From Desulfoluna spongiiphila (GTDB lineage Bacteria > Desulfobacterota > Desulfobacteria > Desulfobacterales > Desulfolunaceae), in assembly GCF_900101345.1 (NCBI RefSeq), contig NZ_FMUX01000014.1:89233-153232 (forward strand): a stretch of DNA of 64,000 bases. Direction: 5' to 3'. The notes below the pieces were generated by a model. It searched no databases and was not told the DNA's origin. It saw only the letters and a list, made by a program, of their open reading frames with translations. Positions 1 through 9,139 of the stretch are shown here, in pieces; positions within the stretch are counted from its first letter, which is position 1, and every line of letters starts with the position of its first letter. Position numbers and translations under genes: made by a program.

Positions 1-2
1 GC

Positions 3-1724
3 GGTCGCGACTCCCTGGTGGTGCTCATCGCCCAGGAGGACGCCCTGGACCAGTACATGATGACCCATCCGGACCTGTTCTTCTCCATGGATCCGGAAAA
101 GGCGGTGGTGAACCCGGCCAACGAGGTGCTCATGGCCAAGCACCTGGACTGTGCTGCCGCCGAGCTTCCCCTGCGGCGCGGCGAACCGCTGTGCTGCCAG
201 GAGGCCGTTGCCGACAAGCTTTCCCGCATGGAGGCCTACGGCTCGATCCTTGCCAGCGCGGACGGGGAGCTTCTTTTTTCTCACCGGAAGTTTCCCCAGC
301 GGTCGGTAGCCCTGCGGGGCACGGGGGATACCTTTGATATTGTCGAGGCGGAGAGCCGGGAGCTCATCGGCAGCGTGGACGGCCATCGGGCCGTGAGGGA
401 GACCTATCCCGGGGCGGTGTATATCCACCGGGGGGATTCCTACGTGGTGACGGAGCTGGACCTGGACAAGCGCACGGCCGTAGCCGCAAAGCAGCGCGTT
501 CACTATTTCACCCGCATCCGTAGCCACAAGGCTACGGAGATCCTTGAGGTGAGCCACCGCAAGCCCATGGGCAATGCGTGGGTGGGGGTGGGCAAGCTTA
601 AAGTCACCGAGACCATCACCGGCTACGAAAAACGGCTGGTCAAGGGGCAGCGTCTCCTTACGGTGATTCCCTTGGACCTGCCCCCCCAGGTGTTCGAGAC
701 CGAGGGACTCTGGCTGGAGGTTCCCGAGGCGGTGCGGGTGGCCATGGAGAAAGAGCAGCGCCATTTCATGGGGGGGATCCATGCCGTGGAGCATGCCGCC
801 ATCGGGATTCTGCCCCTGTTTGCCATGGCGGACAGAAACGACATCGGGGGGATCTCCATTCCCCATCATCCTCAGCTTGGAAAAGGCGCGGTCTTTATCT
901 ACGACGGCTTCCCCGGGGGCATCGGGATCTGCAGCGGGGTGTTCGGCCAGGCCGAGGCCCTCTTCGACAGGACCCTGTCGGTGATCCGGGACTGCCCCTG
1001 TGAGACCGGCTGCCCGGCGTGTGTCCACTCCCCCAAATGCGGATCCGGGAACCGGCCCATCGACAAGGAGGCCTCCCGGGTGCTCCTTGAAAAACTGAAA
1101 ACACCCCTGGACGAGGTCCTTCTCGCCGGAGAGCCTGTCCCTCGGTTTCCTGTGACCCAGAAGGAGAGGGGGGATGAGAAACCCCCGGCGCCGGGGCGGT
1201 TTGCCGTGTTGGATGTGGAAACCAGACGGTCGGCCGAAGAGGTTGGCGGCTGGGGGCGCGCCCGGTTCATGGGGGTGAGCGTTGCCGTGCTCTACGATTC
1301 CAAAACCGATGCCTTCACCACCTGGACCGAGGACCGGATCCCCGAGATGGCCCGGCTCTTAAAGGAGATGGACCTGGTGGTGGGGTTCAACATCCGGCGG
1401 TTTGACTACGAGGTTCTCTCCGGGGTGTGCGGTGTCGATTTTTACAGCTTTCCCACCCTGGACATGCTTGAGGAGGTGCACAAGCGGCTCGGTTATCGCC
1501 TCTCCCTGGACCATCTCTCCTGCCACACCCTGGGGGCTGAAAAGAGCGCCGACGGCCTGGCTGCCCTTGCCTGGTGGAAGGAGGGGCGCATGGACCTCAT
1601 CGCATCCTACTGCGAAAAAGACGTGGCCCTGACTCGCGATCTCTACCTTTATGGTCGCGACAAGGGGTACCTCCTCTTTCAGAACAAATCGCGTACCCTG
1701 GTGCGCCTTCCCGTGGTCTGGTAA
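3..1724 (+). CDS. C-terminal part of DEAD/DEAH-type DNA repair helicase fused to a DEDD exonuclease-like domain (MrfA-MrfB-like), 5' truncated by window edge
   Basis: The frame is open from the left edge, so the helicase motor lies outside the window. The visible part carries the DUF1998/MZB four-cysteine zinc site at about nt 985-1045 (CPCETGCPACVHSPKCGSG), typical of YprA/MrfA helicases. An RNase H-like domain follows at about nt 1195-1715. It shows the DEDD exonuclease pattern: ExoI in VLDVET, ExoII in GFNIRRFDYE, and ExoIII in YCEKDVALT. In Bacillus, MrfA (helicase) and MrfB (exonuclease) are separate neighbouring genes acting in mitomycin-lesion repair; here both activities appear to sit in one chain. 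Inference: a helicase-nuclease for DNA damage excision in the cytoplasm. The cysteine motif and the exonuclease motifs are direct observations; the repair role is by family. Confidence 0.85.
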   Translation, partial: GRDSLVVLIAQEDALDQYMMTHPDLFFSMDPEKAVVNPANEVLMAKHLDCAAAELPLRRGEPLCCQEAVADKLSRMEAYGSILASADGELLFSHRKFPQRSVALRGTGDTFDIVEAESRELIGSVDGHRAVRETYPGAVYIHRGDSYVVTELDLDKRTAVAAKQRVHYFTRIRSHKATEILEVSHRKPMGNAWVGVGKLKVTETITGYEKRLVKGQRLLTVIPLDLPPQVFETEGLWLEVPEAVRVAMEKEQRHFMGGIHAVEHAAIGILPLFAMADRNDIGGISIPHHPQLGKGAVFIYDGFPGGIGICSGVFGQAEALFDRTLSVIRDCPCETGCPACVHSPKCGSGNRPIDKEASRVLLEKLKTPLDEVLLAGEPVPRFPVTQKERGDEKPPAPGRFAVLDVETRRSAEEVGGWGRARFMGVSVAVLYDSKTDAFTTWTEDRIPEMARLLKEMDLVVGFNIRRFDYEVLSGVCGVDFYSFPTLDMLEEVHKRLGYRLSLDHLSCHTLGAEKSADGLAALAWWKEGRMDLIASYCEKDVALTRDLYLYGRDKGYLLFQNKSRTLVRLPVVW

Positions 1725-2133
1725 GGCAATCGTCGGAAATGCAAACAAATTGACGCCGCCGCGTGCCTGCGTGTATACTGACTCAACACGCACAACACCC
1801 CAACCTTGTTTCCCATACACCTTACTTCGGTGCGTGCTGGATCTTTCCTCCTGTTTTTGCCTTCAGGGGCACGGAAACCGCGAACCCATGATCCCGTGAG
1901 ACGACACCCGTCATGCGGCGTCTCCGATGGCTTTCCCGTCCCTATCGTCACCCACCGGACGGCTGTGTGCCCTCCGCGAAAAAAACGGTCACCCGTAAGA
2001 TGGCACACCATGGTGTGACCCCCCTCAGCCACATGGCGTTACGATGATGGGCCGAGGGGTGTTTTTAAGCGGTGGTTTCGTTTGCGGCCTGTCCCCTTCA
2101 CCAAAAATCCCCTGCGCCGGAGTTTCATTTCCC
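1725..2133. other. Intergenic leader upstream of hybrid kinase
   Basis: About 400 bases without a convincing gene. It holds the promoter at 1750-1779 and then a long untranslated stretch. Short reading frames on both strands lack ribosome sites and family resemblance, so I left them out. Confidence 0.5.
1750..1779 (+). promoter_or_regulatory. Candidate sigma-70 promoter
   Basis: TTGACG (1750-1755), an 18-nt spacer and TATACT (1774-1779) form a near-consensus housekeeping promoter. It points at the hybrid kinase gene about 350 bases downstream, which implies a long leader. Confidence 0.6.
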
Positions 2134-5100
2134 ATGAAGTTATGGCGTTACATTTTTTACTGGGCCCTTCTGGTGGCCGCGCTGTCGGTGATCCTCTGGT
2201 TTGGCGTGTATTTTCTAAAGGGAGAAATGCGTCACAAGGAGCGTTTGGCCAAGCTTCGGGGGTACCGCACGGAGCTCGGGGAGATGATCGGCCATCGCTG
2301 GAAGGTCCTTGAGAGCCTGAGCACCGAGCCCATGGTGCTGGGCGCGCTCTCCGGCGCTCACAGTGAGGAGGTGGAGCGGCTGTTCGATATGCTGGCCAAT
2401 GCCGAGCACGTGGCCATCGTCTACCTGTTGAACAACGAAGGGCTTACCGTGGCCAGCTCTGAATACGATGACGGGAAACGCCTGACAGGCGTCAATTATC
2501 GTTTTCGTCCGTACTTCAAATACGCCATGACCGGGCGGCGCATGGTGCTTCCCGCCGTGGGGGTAACCACCTTTCGGCGGGGGATTTATATGTCCATCCC
2601 TGTCTGGGGCCGGGGCATGGATCCGGTGGGTGTTCTCGTGTTCAAGCTGTCCATGGACCCGGTGGATGCTCTGTTTCAACGGGCGTCGAACCCTGTGGTG
2701 CTCATGGACTCCTTTGGGGTGGTGTTTGCCGGAAACACCCCGGAGTGGTTTTACCATGTCGCCGGGGACCTTTCGGACGTTGAAACCGCAGGGGTTGACC
2801 TGAAACGGCAGTTCGGCGGGCGCCCCCTGAAGCCCCTCGGGTGGGATGCGGGGGCCAGGGAGGTGTCGGTGGAGGGCTCTTTGCATGAGGTCGTGAGCGA
2901 GAAGATGCCTTCCGTGCGGTGGACGGTGGTGGGGCTTTTTTCCGGGGATCTCTACCCGGCCCTTCCGCCGGGGCAGCTGATGATTACCCGGGTGGGGTAC
3001 CTGGCCGGTCTGTTGTTGATCACCATGGTGATCAGCCTCTGGGCCACGGTGAGCAGGCGGCAGCAGGCGGAACTGATTTTAATCAAGCATCGGGAGACCC
3101 TTGAGGGTGTGGTGAACAGGCGTACCCTTCAACTTGAGGTGGTCAACGATACCCTGGTGCGGGAGCTGGAGGAAAAACGGTTTGCCGAGAAGCGGCTCCG
3201 GGAGAACGAGACCTCGTTCAAGCGAGCCAACCGCATCGCCGGGCTGGGAAGCTGGGAGTGGTACCTGGCAGAGGACAGGCTCCTTCTCTCCGATGTGATG
3301 ATGGCCATTTACGACGACGGCGAAGGCGAGAGCGTGGAGGGACGGTTTGAGGAGGTGATACACCGCATGGTGCACCCGGAGGACACGGACATGGTCGTCC
3401 GGGCGGGTCGAGAGATGGCTGCGACGGGCAAGGGAGAACCCCTTGAATACCGCATTGTCCGGGGCAACGGGGATATCCGGTGGATCCGGGCCGAGGTGCC
3501 TGAGGTCAAGGAGTTCCGCAGGTCGGGGGAGGTGATCTCCCTCATCGGCACGGTGCAGGACATCACGGATCGCAAGCTCAACGAGAATTCGCTCCTGCGT
3601 TTCAAGGCGGCCATGGAGCAGTCCGTGGACGGCATCGCCGTGGCCGATCTGGCCGGGGTGGTGGAGTTCGTGAACCCCTCCTGGGCCAAGATGCACGGGT
3701 ATCGTGCCGAAGAGCTGGTGGGGGTGAACCTTTCGTCCTTCCACACCCGGGACCAGGTGGAGGGGCCGCTCCGGGATTTTTTGAGGAAGGTGACCCGGTA
3801 CGGCAGCTGCGAAGGGGAAATTGACCACGTGGCCCGAAACGGGCGGGAGTTTCCCACCTGGATGAGCTCGTCCCTTATGGCAGACCACGAGGGCAACCCC
3901 ATCGGCATTGTCTGGATCTGCCGGGAGATCAGCACCCAGAAACATGCCGAGGCCATTTTAAAACGGGCCAAAGAGGAGGCCGAAGCCGCCACTCGGGCCA
4001 AAAGCGCTTTTCTGGCCAACATGAGCCATGAGATCCGCACCCCCATGAACGGGGTCATCGGCATGATCGATATCCTCCTGGATACCGGGCTCACCGCAGA
4101 GCAGAAGGAGTACGCGGAGTCGGTGAAGTCCAGCGCCGATGCCCTTTTGATCCTGATCAACGATATCCTTGATTTCTCCAAGATCGAGGCGGGGAAGCTG
4201 GACATCGAGGCCATTGATTTCAACCTGCGAAACGTCGTGGAGCCCCTCAGCGATGTCATGGCCATCAAGGCCGCAGAAAAGCACATCGCCTTCGGCTGCC
4301 TGATCCAGGACAACGTCCCGGTGCATTTGAACGGGGATCCGGTGCGGCTGCGCCAGATCCTGACCAACCTGGCCGGAAACGCCGTTAAGTTTGTGGAGGC
4401 GGGCAGCGTGATGATCCGGGTGGCCCTGAAAGAGGCCATGGACAGCCGGGTGAGGCTCTTTTTTGAGGTGGTGGACACGGGCATCGGGATCCAGGAGGAG
4501 GCCCGGGCGCGGATTTTCGATTCTTTTTCTCAAGGGGATGTCTCCACCACGCGGAGGTACGGGGGCACAGGGCTGGGGCTCTCCATTTCCCAGCAGCTTA
4601 CCCGCCTGATGAATGGCAATATCGGGGTGGAGAGCCAGCCGGGCCAGGGGACCATCTTCTGGTTTACCGCGGAGTTCGACACCCAGCCAGAGGCCCGGGA
4701 GGAGTGGGTTCACAAAAGCGATGCCCTTGAAAACGTGCATCTTCTCATCGTGGACGACAATTCCGTGAACCGGTGGGTGTTTCGAGAGTACGCGCGGTCC
4801 TGGGGCTGCCGGGTCGCCGAAGCCGAGTCCGGGGAGGCGGCCATGCAGATGGCGGAAGAGGCTTTGAAAGATGGTGAGCCTTTTGATGTGGCCATCATCG
4901 ACATGCAGATGCCGGGCATGGACGGGGAGTCTCTGGGGCGCTGTTTCAAGGAGCGGGAGACCACAAAGGATATTCCCCTTTTGATGGCCACCTCCATCGG
5001 CCAGAAGGGGGACGCCGAACACATGAAAGAGGTGGGGTTTGCCGCCTGCCTGACCAAGCCGGTGAGGAAAAACGATTTGAGTGAGCGGTTGATCCAGGTG

Positions 5101-5595
5101 CTGGACCGAGGGGCGTCTGGGGCCGTAATCCCAGGGCCGGCAGAGGTGGAACGCAAGGGCCGGGGGGACTCCATGGCGCCGGTGCCGGCGCTTCCCGCCA
5201 TGCACGTACTGCTGGCCGAGGACAACCTCATGAATCAGCGCGTGGCCGTCAGCATGCTGCAGAAGCTGGGGCATACGGTCAAGGTGGTGAGCAACGGCCT
5301 GGAGGCGGTGGACGCCTTTGGCAGTGAAGCCTTTGACCTGGTCCTGATGGATGGGCAGATGCCGGTCATGGACGGCCTGGAGGCGACCCTTGCCATTCGG
5401 CGGATGGAGCAGGATGCCCAGGAGAGCCCGGAGGAGAAAGGGGGGGCTGTTCCCATTGTCGCGGTGACGGCCAACGCCATGACCGGGGATCGGGAGCGGT
5501 TCCTGGGGGCGGGCATGGATGAGTACATCACCAAGCCTATCAAGAAAAAAGAGCTGGAAGAGGTGATCGGCCGTGTGATGGGGCAGCGGGCATAG
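2134..5595 (+). CDS. Membrane-bound PAS hybrid sensor histidine kinase with two receivers
   Basis: A 1153-residue signalling kinase. It has an N-terminal membrane helix (about residues 5-25), a periplasmic sensor region of about 260 residues, and a second membrane helix near residue 295. Two PAS domains follow (about 360-480 and 490-605), then HisKA with the phospho-accepting histidine in NMSHEIRTPMNG (H632), an HATPase_c domain, and two receivers with phospho-aspartates D923 (IIDMQMPGMDG) and D1073 (LMDGQMPVMDG). I chose ATG 2134 because it begins the membrane helix and has GGAG 11 nt upstream; an in-frame ATG at 2044 would add 30 residues that look like untranslated leader. The HD-GYP gene starts about 30 bases after the stop, so the two probably form an operon linking this sensor to c-di-GMP turnover. 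The ligand is unknown. Confidence 0.93.
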   Translation: MKLWRYIFYWALLVAALSVILWFGVYFLKGEMRHKERLAKLRGYRTELGEMIGHRWKVLESLSTEPMVLGALSGAHSEEVERLFDMLANAEHVAIVYLLNNEGLTVASSEYDDGKRLTGVNYRFRPYFKYAMTGRRMVLPAVGVTTFRRGIYMSIPVWGRGMDPVGVLVFKLSMDPVDALFQRASNPVVLMDSFGVVFAGNTPEWFYHVAGDLSDVETAGVDLKRQFGGRPLKPLGWDAGAREVSVEGSLHEVVSEKMPSVRWTVVGLFSGDLYPALPPGQLMITRVGYLAGLLLITMVISLWATVSRRQQAELILIKHRETLEGVVNRRTLQLEVVNDTLVRELEEKRFAEKRLRENETSFKRANRIAGLGSWEWYLAEDRLLLSDVMMAIYDDGEGESVEGRFEEVIHRMVHPEDTDMVVRAGREMAATGKGEPLEYRIVRGNGDIRWIRAEVPEVKEFRRSGEVISLIGTVQDITDRKLNENSLLRFKAAMEQSVDGIAVADLAGVVEFVNPSWAKMHGYRAEELVGVNLSSFHTRDQVEGPLRDFLRKVTRYGSCEGEIDHVARNGREFPTWMSSSLMADHEGNPIGIVWICREISTQKHAEAILKRAKEEAEAATRAKSAFLANMSHEIRTPMNGVIGMIDILLDTGLTAEQKEYAESVKSSADALLILINDILDFSKIEAGKLDIEAIDFNLRNVVEPLSDVMAIKAAEKHIAFGCLIQDNVPVHLNGDPVRLRQILTNLAGNAVKFVEAGSVMIRVALKEAMDSRVRLFFEVVDTGIGIQEEARARIFDSFSQGDVSTTRRYGGTGLGLSISQQLTRLMNGNIGVESQPGQGTIFWFTAEFDTQPEAREEWVHKSDALENVHLLIVDDNSVNRWVFREYARSWGCRVAEAESGEAAMQMAEEALKDGEPFDVAIIDMQMPGMDGESLGRCFKERETTKDIPLLMATSIGQKGDAEHMKEVGFAACLTKPVRKNDLSERLIQVLDRGASGAVIPGPAEVERKGRGDSMAPVPALPAMHVLLAEDNLMNQRVAVSMLQKLGHTVKVVSNGLEAVDAFGSEAFDLVLMDGQMPVMDGLEATLAIRRMEQDAQESPEEKGGAVPIVAVTANAMTGDRERFLGAGMDEYITKPIKKKELEEVIGRVMGQRA

Positions 5596-5626
5596 CCATG
5601 ATGCCGCGAGGCAGGGGGACGTGTGT

Positions 5627-6682
5627 GTGGAAGAAAACGGTGTAAACTCTTTGGATGATCCCGGTCGGGCGGAGCCTGCCCCGGCCCGGGAGGAACTGGA
5701 TGCCGCCCTGGCCCTGGCCCGGGCCATCCTTCCCCGGGATCCCGTCACCCGGGGGCACAGCCTGCGCGTGATGGATTATGCCCTGGCGCTGGCCCGGCGG
5801 GTGAAGCTGCCCCGCATCGTGTTTCCCCATCTGGTGTTCGGCAGCCTGCTCCATGATTGCGGAAAGGGCGGGGTATCCGATCATATCCTTCAAAAACCCG
5901 GGCCCCTGACCCCTTCCCAGATGCGGTTGATGGGCCTTCACTCCGAACGGGGCCATACCATCACCCGGTGCGTCGGCCCCCTGGAGACCGCCTCGCTGTT
6001 TATCCGGCAGCACCATGAGCGCTGGGACGGGCACGGGTATCCCGACGGCCTCCGCGAAGAGGAGATCCATGTCTGCTCGCGGATCATCACCCTGGTGGAT
6101 GTGTTTGATGCCCTGACCTCCCATCGCCCCTATCGAAAACGGATGCCGGTCCAGGCGGCCATGGGGGTTATGCGAAGCGGCCGGGGGAGCCGTTTCGACC
6201 CGGAGCTCACCGACACCTTCCTGGCCATGATCCGGGAGAAAATGGTGAACGTCCGCCAGGGCCGGGCCACTTTTTTCCGCCCCTGGTTTACCCCCGCCCT
6301 GGTGGCCGCCGAGGCCTCATCTTCCCTTCGCCATGCCCTGGCGCGAAGCCTTGGCCCCTGTCCGGTTCAATTGACGGTGGTGGCCTCCGGTGAGGAGGTG
6401 TTCAACCAGGTAGAGACCGGTCCCGTTGAGATGATCCTGGTGGGGGAGGCCCTTTCGGACATGACCGGGGCCGAGTGCCTGTGGCTCAGCCGGGAGTTGG
6501 CACCCCGGTCTGTGCGGTTGATGCTCTGTCCGTTTAACCGCCTGGAGGTGCTGGTGGCTCATCGGGAGCAGGCGGGTATCTATCGTTTTGTGGTGGTGCC
6601 GTGGCAGGAGCGGGCGTTCAGGGAGCTGGTGGAGGAGGCCCTGGTGTGGCGGCAGATCTATGGGGCGGTGAAGGGGGAGTGA
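5627..6682 (+). CDS. HD-GYP domain protein with degenerate C-terminal receiver
   Basis: About 351 residues. The N-terminal half is a complete HD-GYP domain: HDCGKG metal site, LHSERGH, HHERWDGHGYPDGL and DVFDALTSHRPYR. This predicts c-di-GMP phosphodiesterase activity. The C-terminal 100 residues resemble the receiver of RpfG-like proteins, including a GIYRF..VPW end, but there is no aspartate where phosphorylation is expected (MILVGEALSDM) and the usual KPW lysine is replaced (VPW). This domain is therefore probably not phosphorylated, and it sits after rather than before the HD-GYP domain. The start is GTG: GTG 5627 lies 8 nt after AGGGGG (5613-5618), while GTG 5621 is in frame but too close. 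It follows the hybrid kinase gene directly and ends against a terminator shared with cysK. Confidence 0.9.
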   Translation: MEENGVNSLDDPGRAEPAPAREELDAALALARAILPRDPVTRGHSLRVMDYALALARRVKLPRIVFPHLVFGSLLHDCGKGGVSDHILQKPGPLTPSQMRLMGLHSERGHTITRCVGPLETASLFIRQHHERWDGHGYPDGLREEEIHVCSRIITLVDVFDALTSHRPYRKRMPVQAAMGVMRSGRGSRFDPELTDTFLAMIREKMVNVRQGRATFFRPWFTPALVAAEASSSLRHALARSLGPCPVQLTVVASGEEVFNQVETGPVEMILVGEALSDMTGAECLWLSRELAPRSVRLMLCPFNRLEVLVAHREQAGIYRFVVVPWQERAFRELVEEALVWRQIYGAVKGE

Positions 6683-6709
6683 GACTGTGGGGAGCGGATG
6701 GATTGGCCT

Positions 6710-6749
6710 GGGGATGCCGCGGCCCCGTATGGGCACGGGCATCCCTTTT
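6710..6749. terminator. Hairpin between convergent genes
   Basis: GGGATGCC (6711-6718) pairs with GGCATCCC (6738-6745), with an inner GCCC/GGGC pair and a short T run after it. It lies in the 72-base gap between the convergent HD-GYP gene and cysK. Confidence 0.6.
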
Positions 6750-6754
6750 GTCTG

Positions 6755-7681
6755 TCAGGCGATTTCAAACAGGGGGGTGGAGAGGTAGCGCTCCCCGGTG
6801 CTGGGAAGGATCACCACCATGCGCTTTCCCTTGGACTCCGGGCGCCGGGCCACGGCAAGGGCGGCATGGACGGCGGCACCGGATGAAATGCCGCTGAGGA
6901 GCCCTTCCTGCTTGGCCAGGAGCCGCGCCGTGGTAAAGGCCTCCTCCGAGGGGACGGTGACCACCTCGTCCACCACGGACATGTCCAGGGCGCCGGGCAC
7001 GAACCCTGCGCCGATGCCCTGGATTTTGTGTGGGGCCGGCGTGCCCCCGGAGAGAATGGGGGACTCGGCGGGTTCCACGGCAATGGCTTTGAAGTCGGGG
7101 TTGACGCGTTTTAATACCTGGCTGATGCCGGAGATGGTTCCCCCGGTGCCCACCCCGGCCACGACCAGATCCACCTCGCCGTTCATGGCATTGAGGATCT
7201 CCGGTGCCGTTGTTTTCCGGTGGATCTCCTGGTTGGCGGGGTTTTCAAACTGGTTGGGCAAAAAGGCGTTGCCGCTTTTTTCCACCAGGTCCATGGCCGC
7301 GTCGATGGACCCTTTCATGCCCTGGTCCCCGGGTGTGAGGATCAGTTTTGCCCCGAAGTGGGTGAGGAGCTTGCGCCTCTCCACGCTCATGGTCTCCGGC
7401 ATGGTGAGGCAGAGACGCAGGCCGCGACGGGCACAGAGCATGGCCAGGGCGATGCCCGTGTTGCCGCTGGTGGGCTCCACAATGAGGGTCTCATCGTTGA
7501 TGCGTCCGTCCCGGATCCCGGCCTCTATCATGGCAAAGCCCAGACGGTCCTTGACGCTTCCTCCGGGGTTGAAAAACTCCAGCTTGGCGTAGATCTCCAC
7601 GGGCAGCCCTTCGGCCAGGCGGTTGAGGCGGACCAGGGGGGTCCTGCCGATGGATTGGTCTACGGTGTCGTATCTAAACAT
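6755..7681 (-). CDS. cysK: Cysteine synthase (O-acetylserine sulfhydrylase)
   Basis: Makes cysteine from O-acetylserine and sulfide with pyridoxal phosphate. It has 308 residues, the normal CysK length. The PLP lysine is K44 in NPGGSVKDR, the substrate loop is EPTSGNTG, and GVGTGGT binds the cofactor phosphate. It starts at ATG 7681 with AGGAG 7 nt upstream. The gene for its substrate supplier, cysE, lies upstream on the same strand, about 340 bases away across a repeat element. In a sulfate reducer sulfide is plentiful, so serine acetylation probably limits flux. Family assignment is certain; whether this is the main or a secondary isozyme cannot be told here. Confidence 0.96.
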   Translation of the reverse strand: MFRYDTVDQSIGRTPLVRLNRLAEGLPVEIYAKLEFFNPGGSVKDRLGFAMIEAGIRDGRINDETLIVEPTSGNTGIALAMLCARRGLRLCLTMPETMSVERRKLLTHFGAKLILTPGDQGMKGSIDAAMDLVEKSGNAFLPNQFENPANQEIHRKTTAPEILNAMNGEVDLVVAGVGTGGTISGISQVLKRVNPDFKAIAVEPAESPILSGGTPAPHKIQGIGAGFVPGALDMSVVDEVVTVPSEEAFTTARLLAKQEGLLSGISSGAAVHAALAVARRPESKGKRMVVILPSTGERYLSTPLFEIA

Positions 7682-7792
7682 GGACGGTCTCCTTGTGGTT
7701 GGATGTGGCGGGTGTCGGCGGGCGTCAGGGACGAAAGCTGCATACGTTGATCTGAATCAAAGGCCGGCGCAAAAAGAAACCATACAAAAGCA

Positions 7793-7990
7793 GCCTCCGG
7801 CGGGTCGCTTTTCGAAAAAAGCTCCGCAAAAACTTTCCGGTTGCCACAGCGTCTCCCAGCCCCCAGGGCGTGGGGAGAGGCTGTGGCAAATCAGGCATAT
7901 CGGCAGCATTGGGCCAGCCGGCATTGATTTTAAAACCTGTTTGTCAAACTTTTCAAAAGTTTGGCCCCCGGCAGGGCCGCCGGAGGCATG
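7793..7990. repeat. GCCTCCGG-bounded intergenic repeat, variant interior
   Basis: Begins with CCTCCGGCGG and ends with GGCAGGGCCGCCGGAGGC, the inverted ends of the window-wide family. The interior has GCTTTT..AAAAAAGC near the left end and the ACCTGTTTGTCAAACTT / AAGTTTGGCCCCCGG module in inverse orientation at the right. It fills most of the 338-base gap between cysK and cysE. Confidence 0.8.
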
Positions 7991-8019
7991 TTTTGCCCAC
8001 GTTATTGAGCGTTTATTCG

Positions 8020-9051
8020 TTACTTTGTTTTTGACCCGTTGGAGTCCATGTAGATGAGCTCCGGGGTTTCGATAAAGACCTTGGTGTCCGGGGGCACCGA
8101 GGCGGTGAGCCAGACGTTGCCGCCGATGGTGCAGTTTTTCCCGATGGTGGTCTTGCCGCCCAGGATCGTGGCACCGGAGTAGATGATGGCGTTGTCTTCG
8201 ATGGTGGGGTGGCGCTTTTTGCCCTTGAGGTGCTCGCCGGCACCCGGGGGCAGAGAGAGGGCGCCCAGGGTGACGCCCTGGTAGATGCGCACGTTTTCCC
8301 CCACGAGGGTGGTCTCTCCGATGACCACGCCGGTGCCGTGGTCGATGGCAAACCGTTGTCCGATCTGGGCCCCGGGGTGGATGTCGATGCCGGTGGCGCT
8401 GTGGGCGATCTCGGTCATGATGCGTGGCAGGATGGGCACCCCGAGCTCGTAGAGCTTGTGGGCCATGCGGTAGACGCTGATGGCGTAAACCCCGGGGTAG
8501 CTGAAGATGATCTCGTCCACACTGTGGGCGGCGGGGTCGCCGTCCCGGGTGGCCCGGACGTCTTCGGCCAGGGTGCGCTTGATGTCGGGGATGGCCCGGA
8601 AAAATTCGAGGACCGCCTCGTGGCCCTCGCTGGCGCAGGAGGTGCAGGACTTGTTGTAGCGGTAGCAGTCGTGCCTGAAGGAGAGCACCACCTGCTCGGT
8701 GAGCAGGTCATAAAGGGTGGTGGTGAGCTGCCCGATGCGGTACGTCAGGTTCAAGGGATCGATCTTTTTTCCGGCAAAGTAGCCGGGGAAGAGCACCTGC
8801 ATGCCGATCTTGATGATCCTCTTGGCGTCGTGCCGGGAGGGGATGGGCTCGTAGCCCACGTGCATGAAGCAGTCTGGCTCGTTGCAGCTGTCGATGATCC
8901 GGCGGGTGATGTCGGGCATCAGCTGGCGAAATCGGGCGATGGACTCGTTTTCGGAACGGCAGCGGTCTGCCTCCCGGGGGTATAATGGATTCATGGGACT
9001 GGTATGCTCCGATAAAGGTTCGTTTGAAGTATTGGTGGGGTCAAGCGGCAC
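8020..9051 (-). CDS. cysE: Serine O-acetyltransferase
   Basis: Acetylates serine for the CysK reaction. 343 residues, longer than the roughly 270 of enterobacterial CysE. The C-terminal half is a left-handed beta-helix of hexapeptide repeats (DIHPGAQIG, FAIDHGTGVVIGETT, VRIYQGVTLGA) with the catalytic His of IDHGTG. The N-terminal 150 residues are helical and resemble long-form EpsC-type SATs. A GTG at 9051 is used here; an ATG at 8994 (MNPLYPREADR) with GGAG upstream is an equal alternative and would shorten the protein by 19 residues. It is divergent from the XRE regulator, with an 88-base shared control region. Confidence 0.93.
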   Translation of the reverse strand: MPLDPTNTSNEPLSEHTSPMNPLYPREADRCRSENESIARFRQLMPDITRRIIDSCNEPDCFMHVGYEPIPSRHDAKRIIKIGMQVLFPGYFAGKKIDPLNLTYRIGQLTTTLYDLLTEQVVLSFRHDCYRYNKSCTSCASEGHEAVLEFFRAIPDIKRTLAEDVRATRDGDPAAHSVDEIIFSYPGVYAISVYRMAHKLYELGVPILPRIMTEIAHSATGIDIHPGAQIGQRFAIDHGTGVVIGETTLVGENVRIYQGVTLGALSLPPGAGEHLKGKKRHPTIEDNAIIYSGATILGGKTTIGKNCTIGGNVWLTASVPPDTKVFIETPELIYMDSNGSKTK

Positions 9052-9071
9052 TCATACCTGCCCGGCCTTGA

Positions 9072-9100
9072 TTGACGTACATACCACATTGTGGTAGCTT
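9072..9100 (+). promoter_or_regulatory. Promoter with overlapping palindromic operator
   Basis: TTGACG (9072-9077), a 17-nt spacer and TAGCTT (9095-9100) make a promoter for the XRE gene. A perfect palindrome, TACCACA-T-TGTGGTA (9082-9096), covers the spacer and the first bases of the -10. That is the expected geometry for a repressor site. It also lies between the XRE gene and divergent cysE. Confidence 0.6.
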
Positions 9101-9139
9101 GGGGCAACGTTGCTCGACACCAATTTTATCGGAGAATCC

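Noticed and set aside
1679..2032. 117-residue minus-strand frame upstream of the hybrid kinase
   Set aside because: Overlaps the helicase end, has no ribosome site and no recognisable domain.
3958..5748. 596-residue open frame antisense to the hybrid kinase
   Set aside because: Histidine- and proline-rich mirror frame with no domain; the kinase on the other strand is unambiguous.
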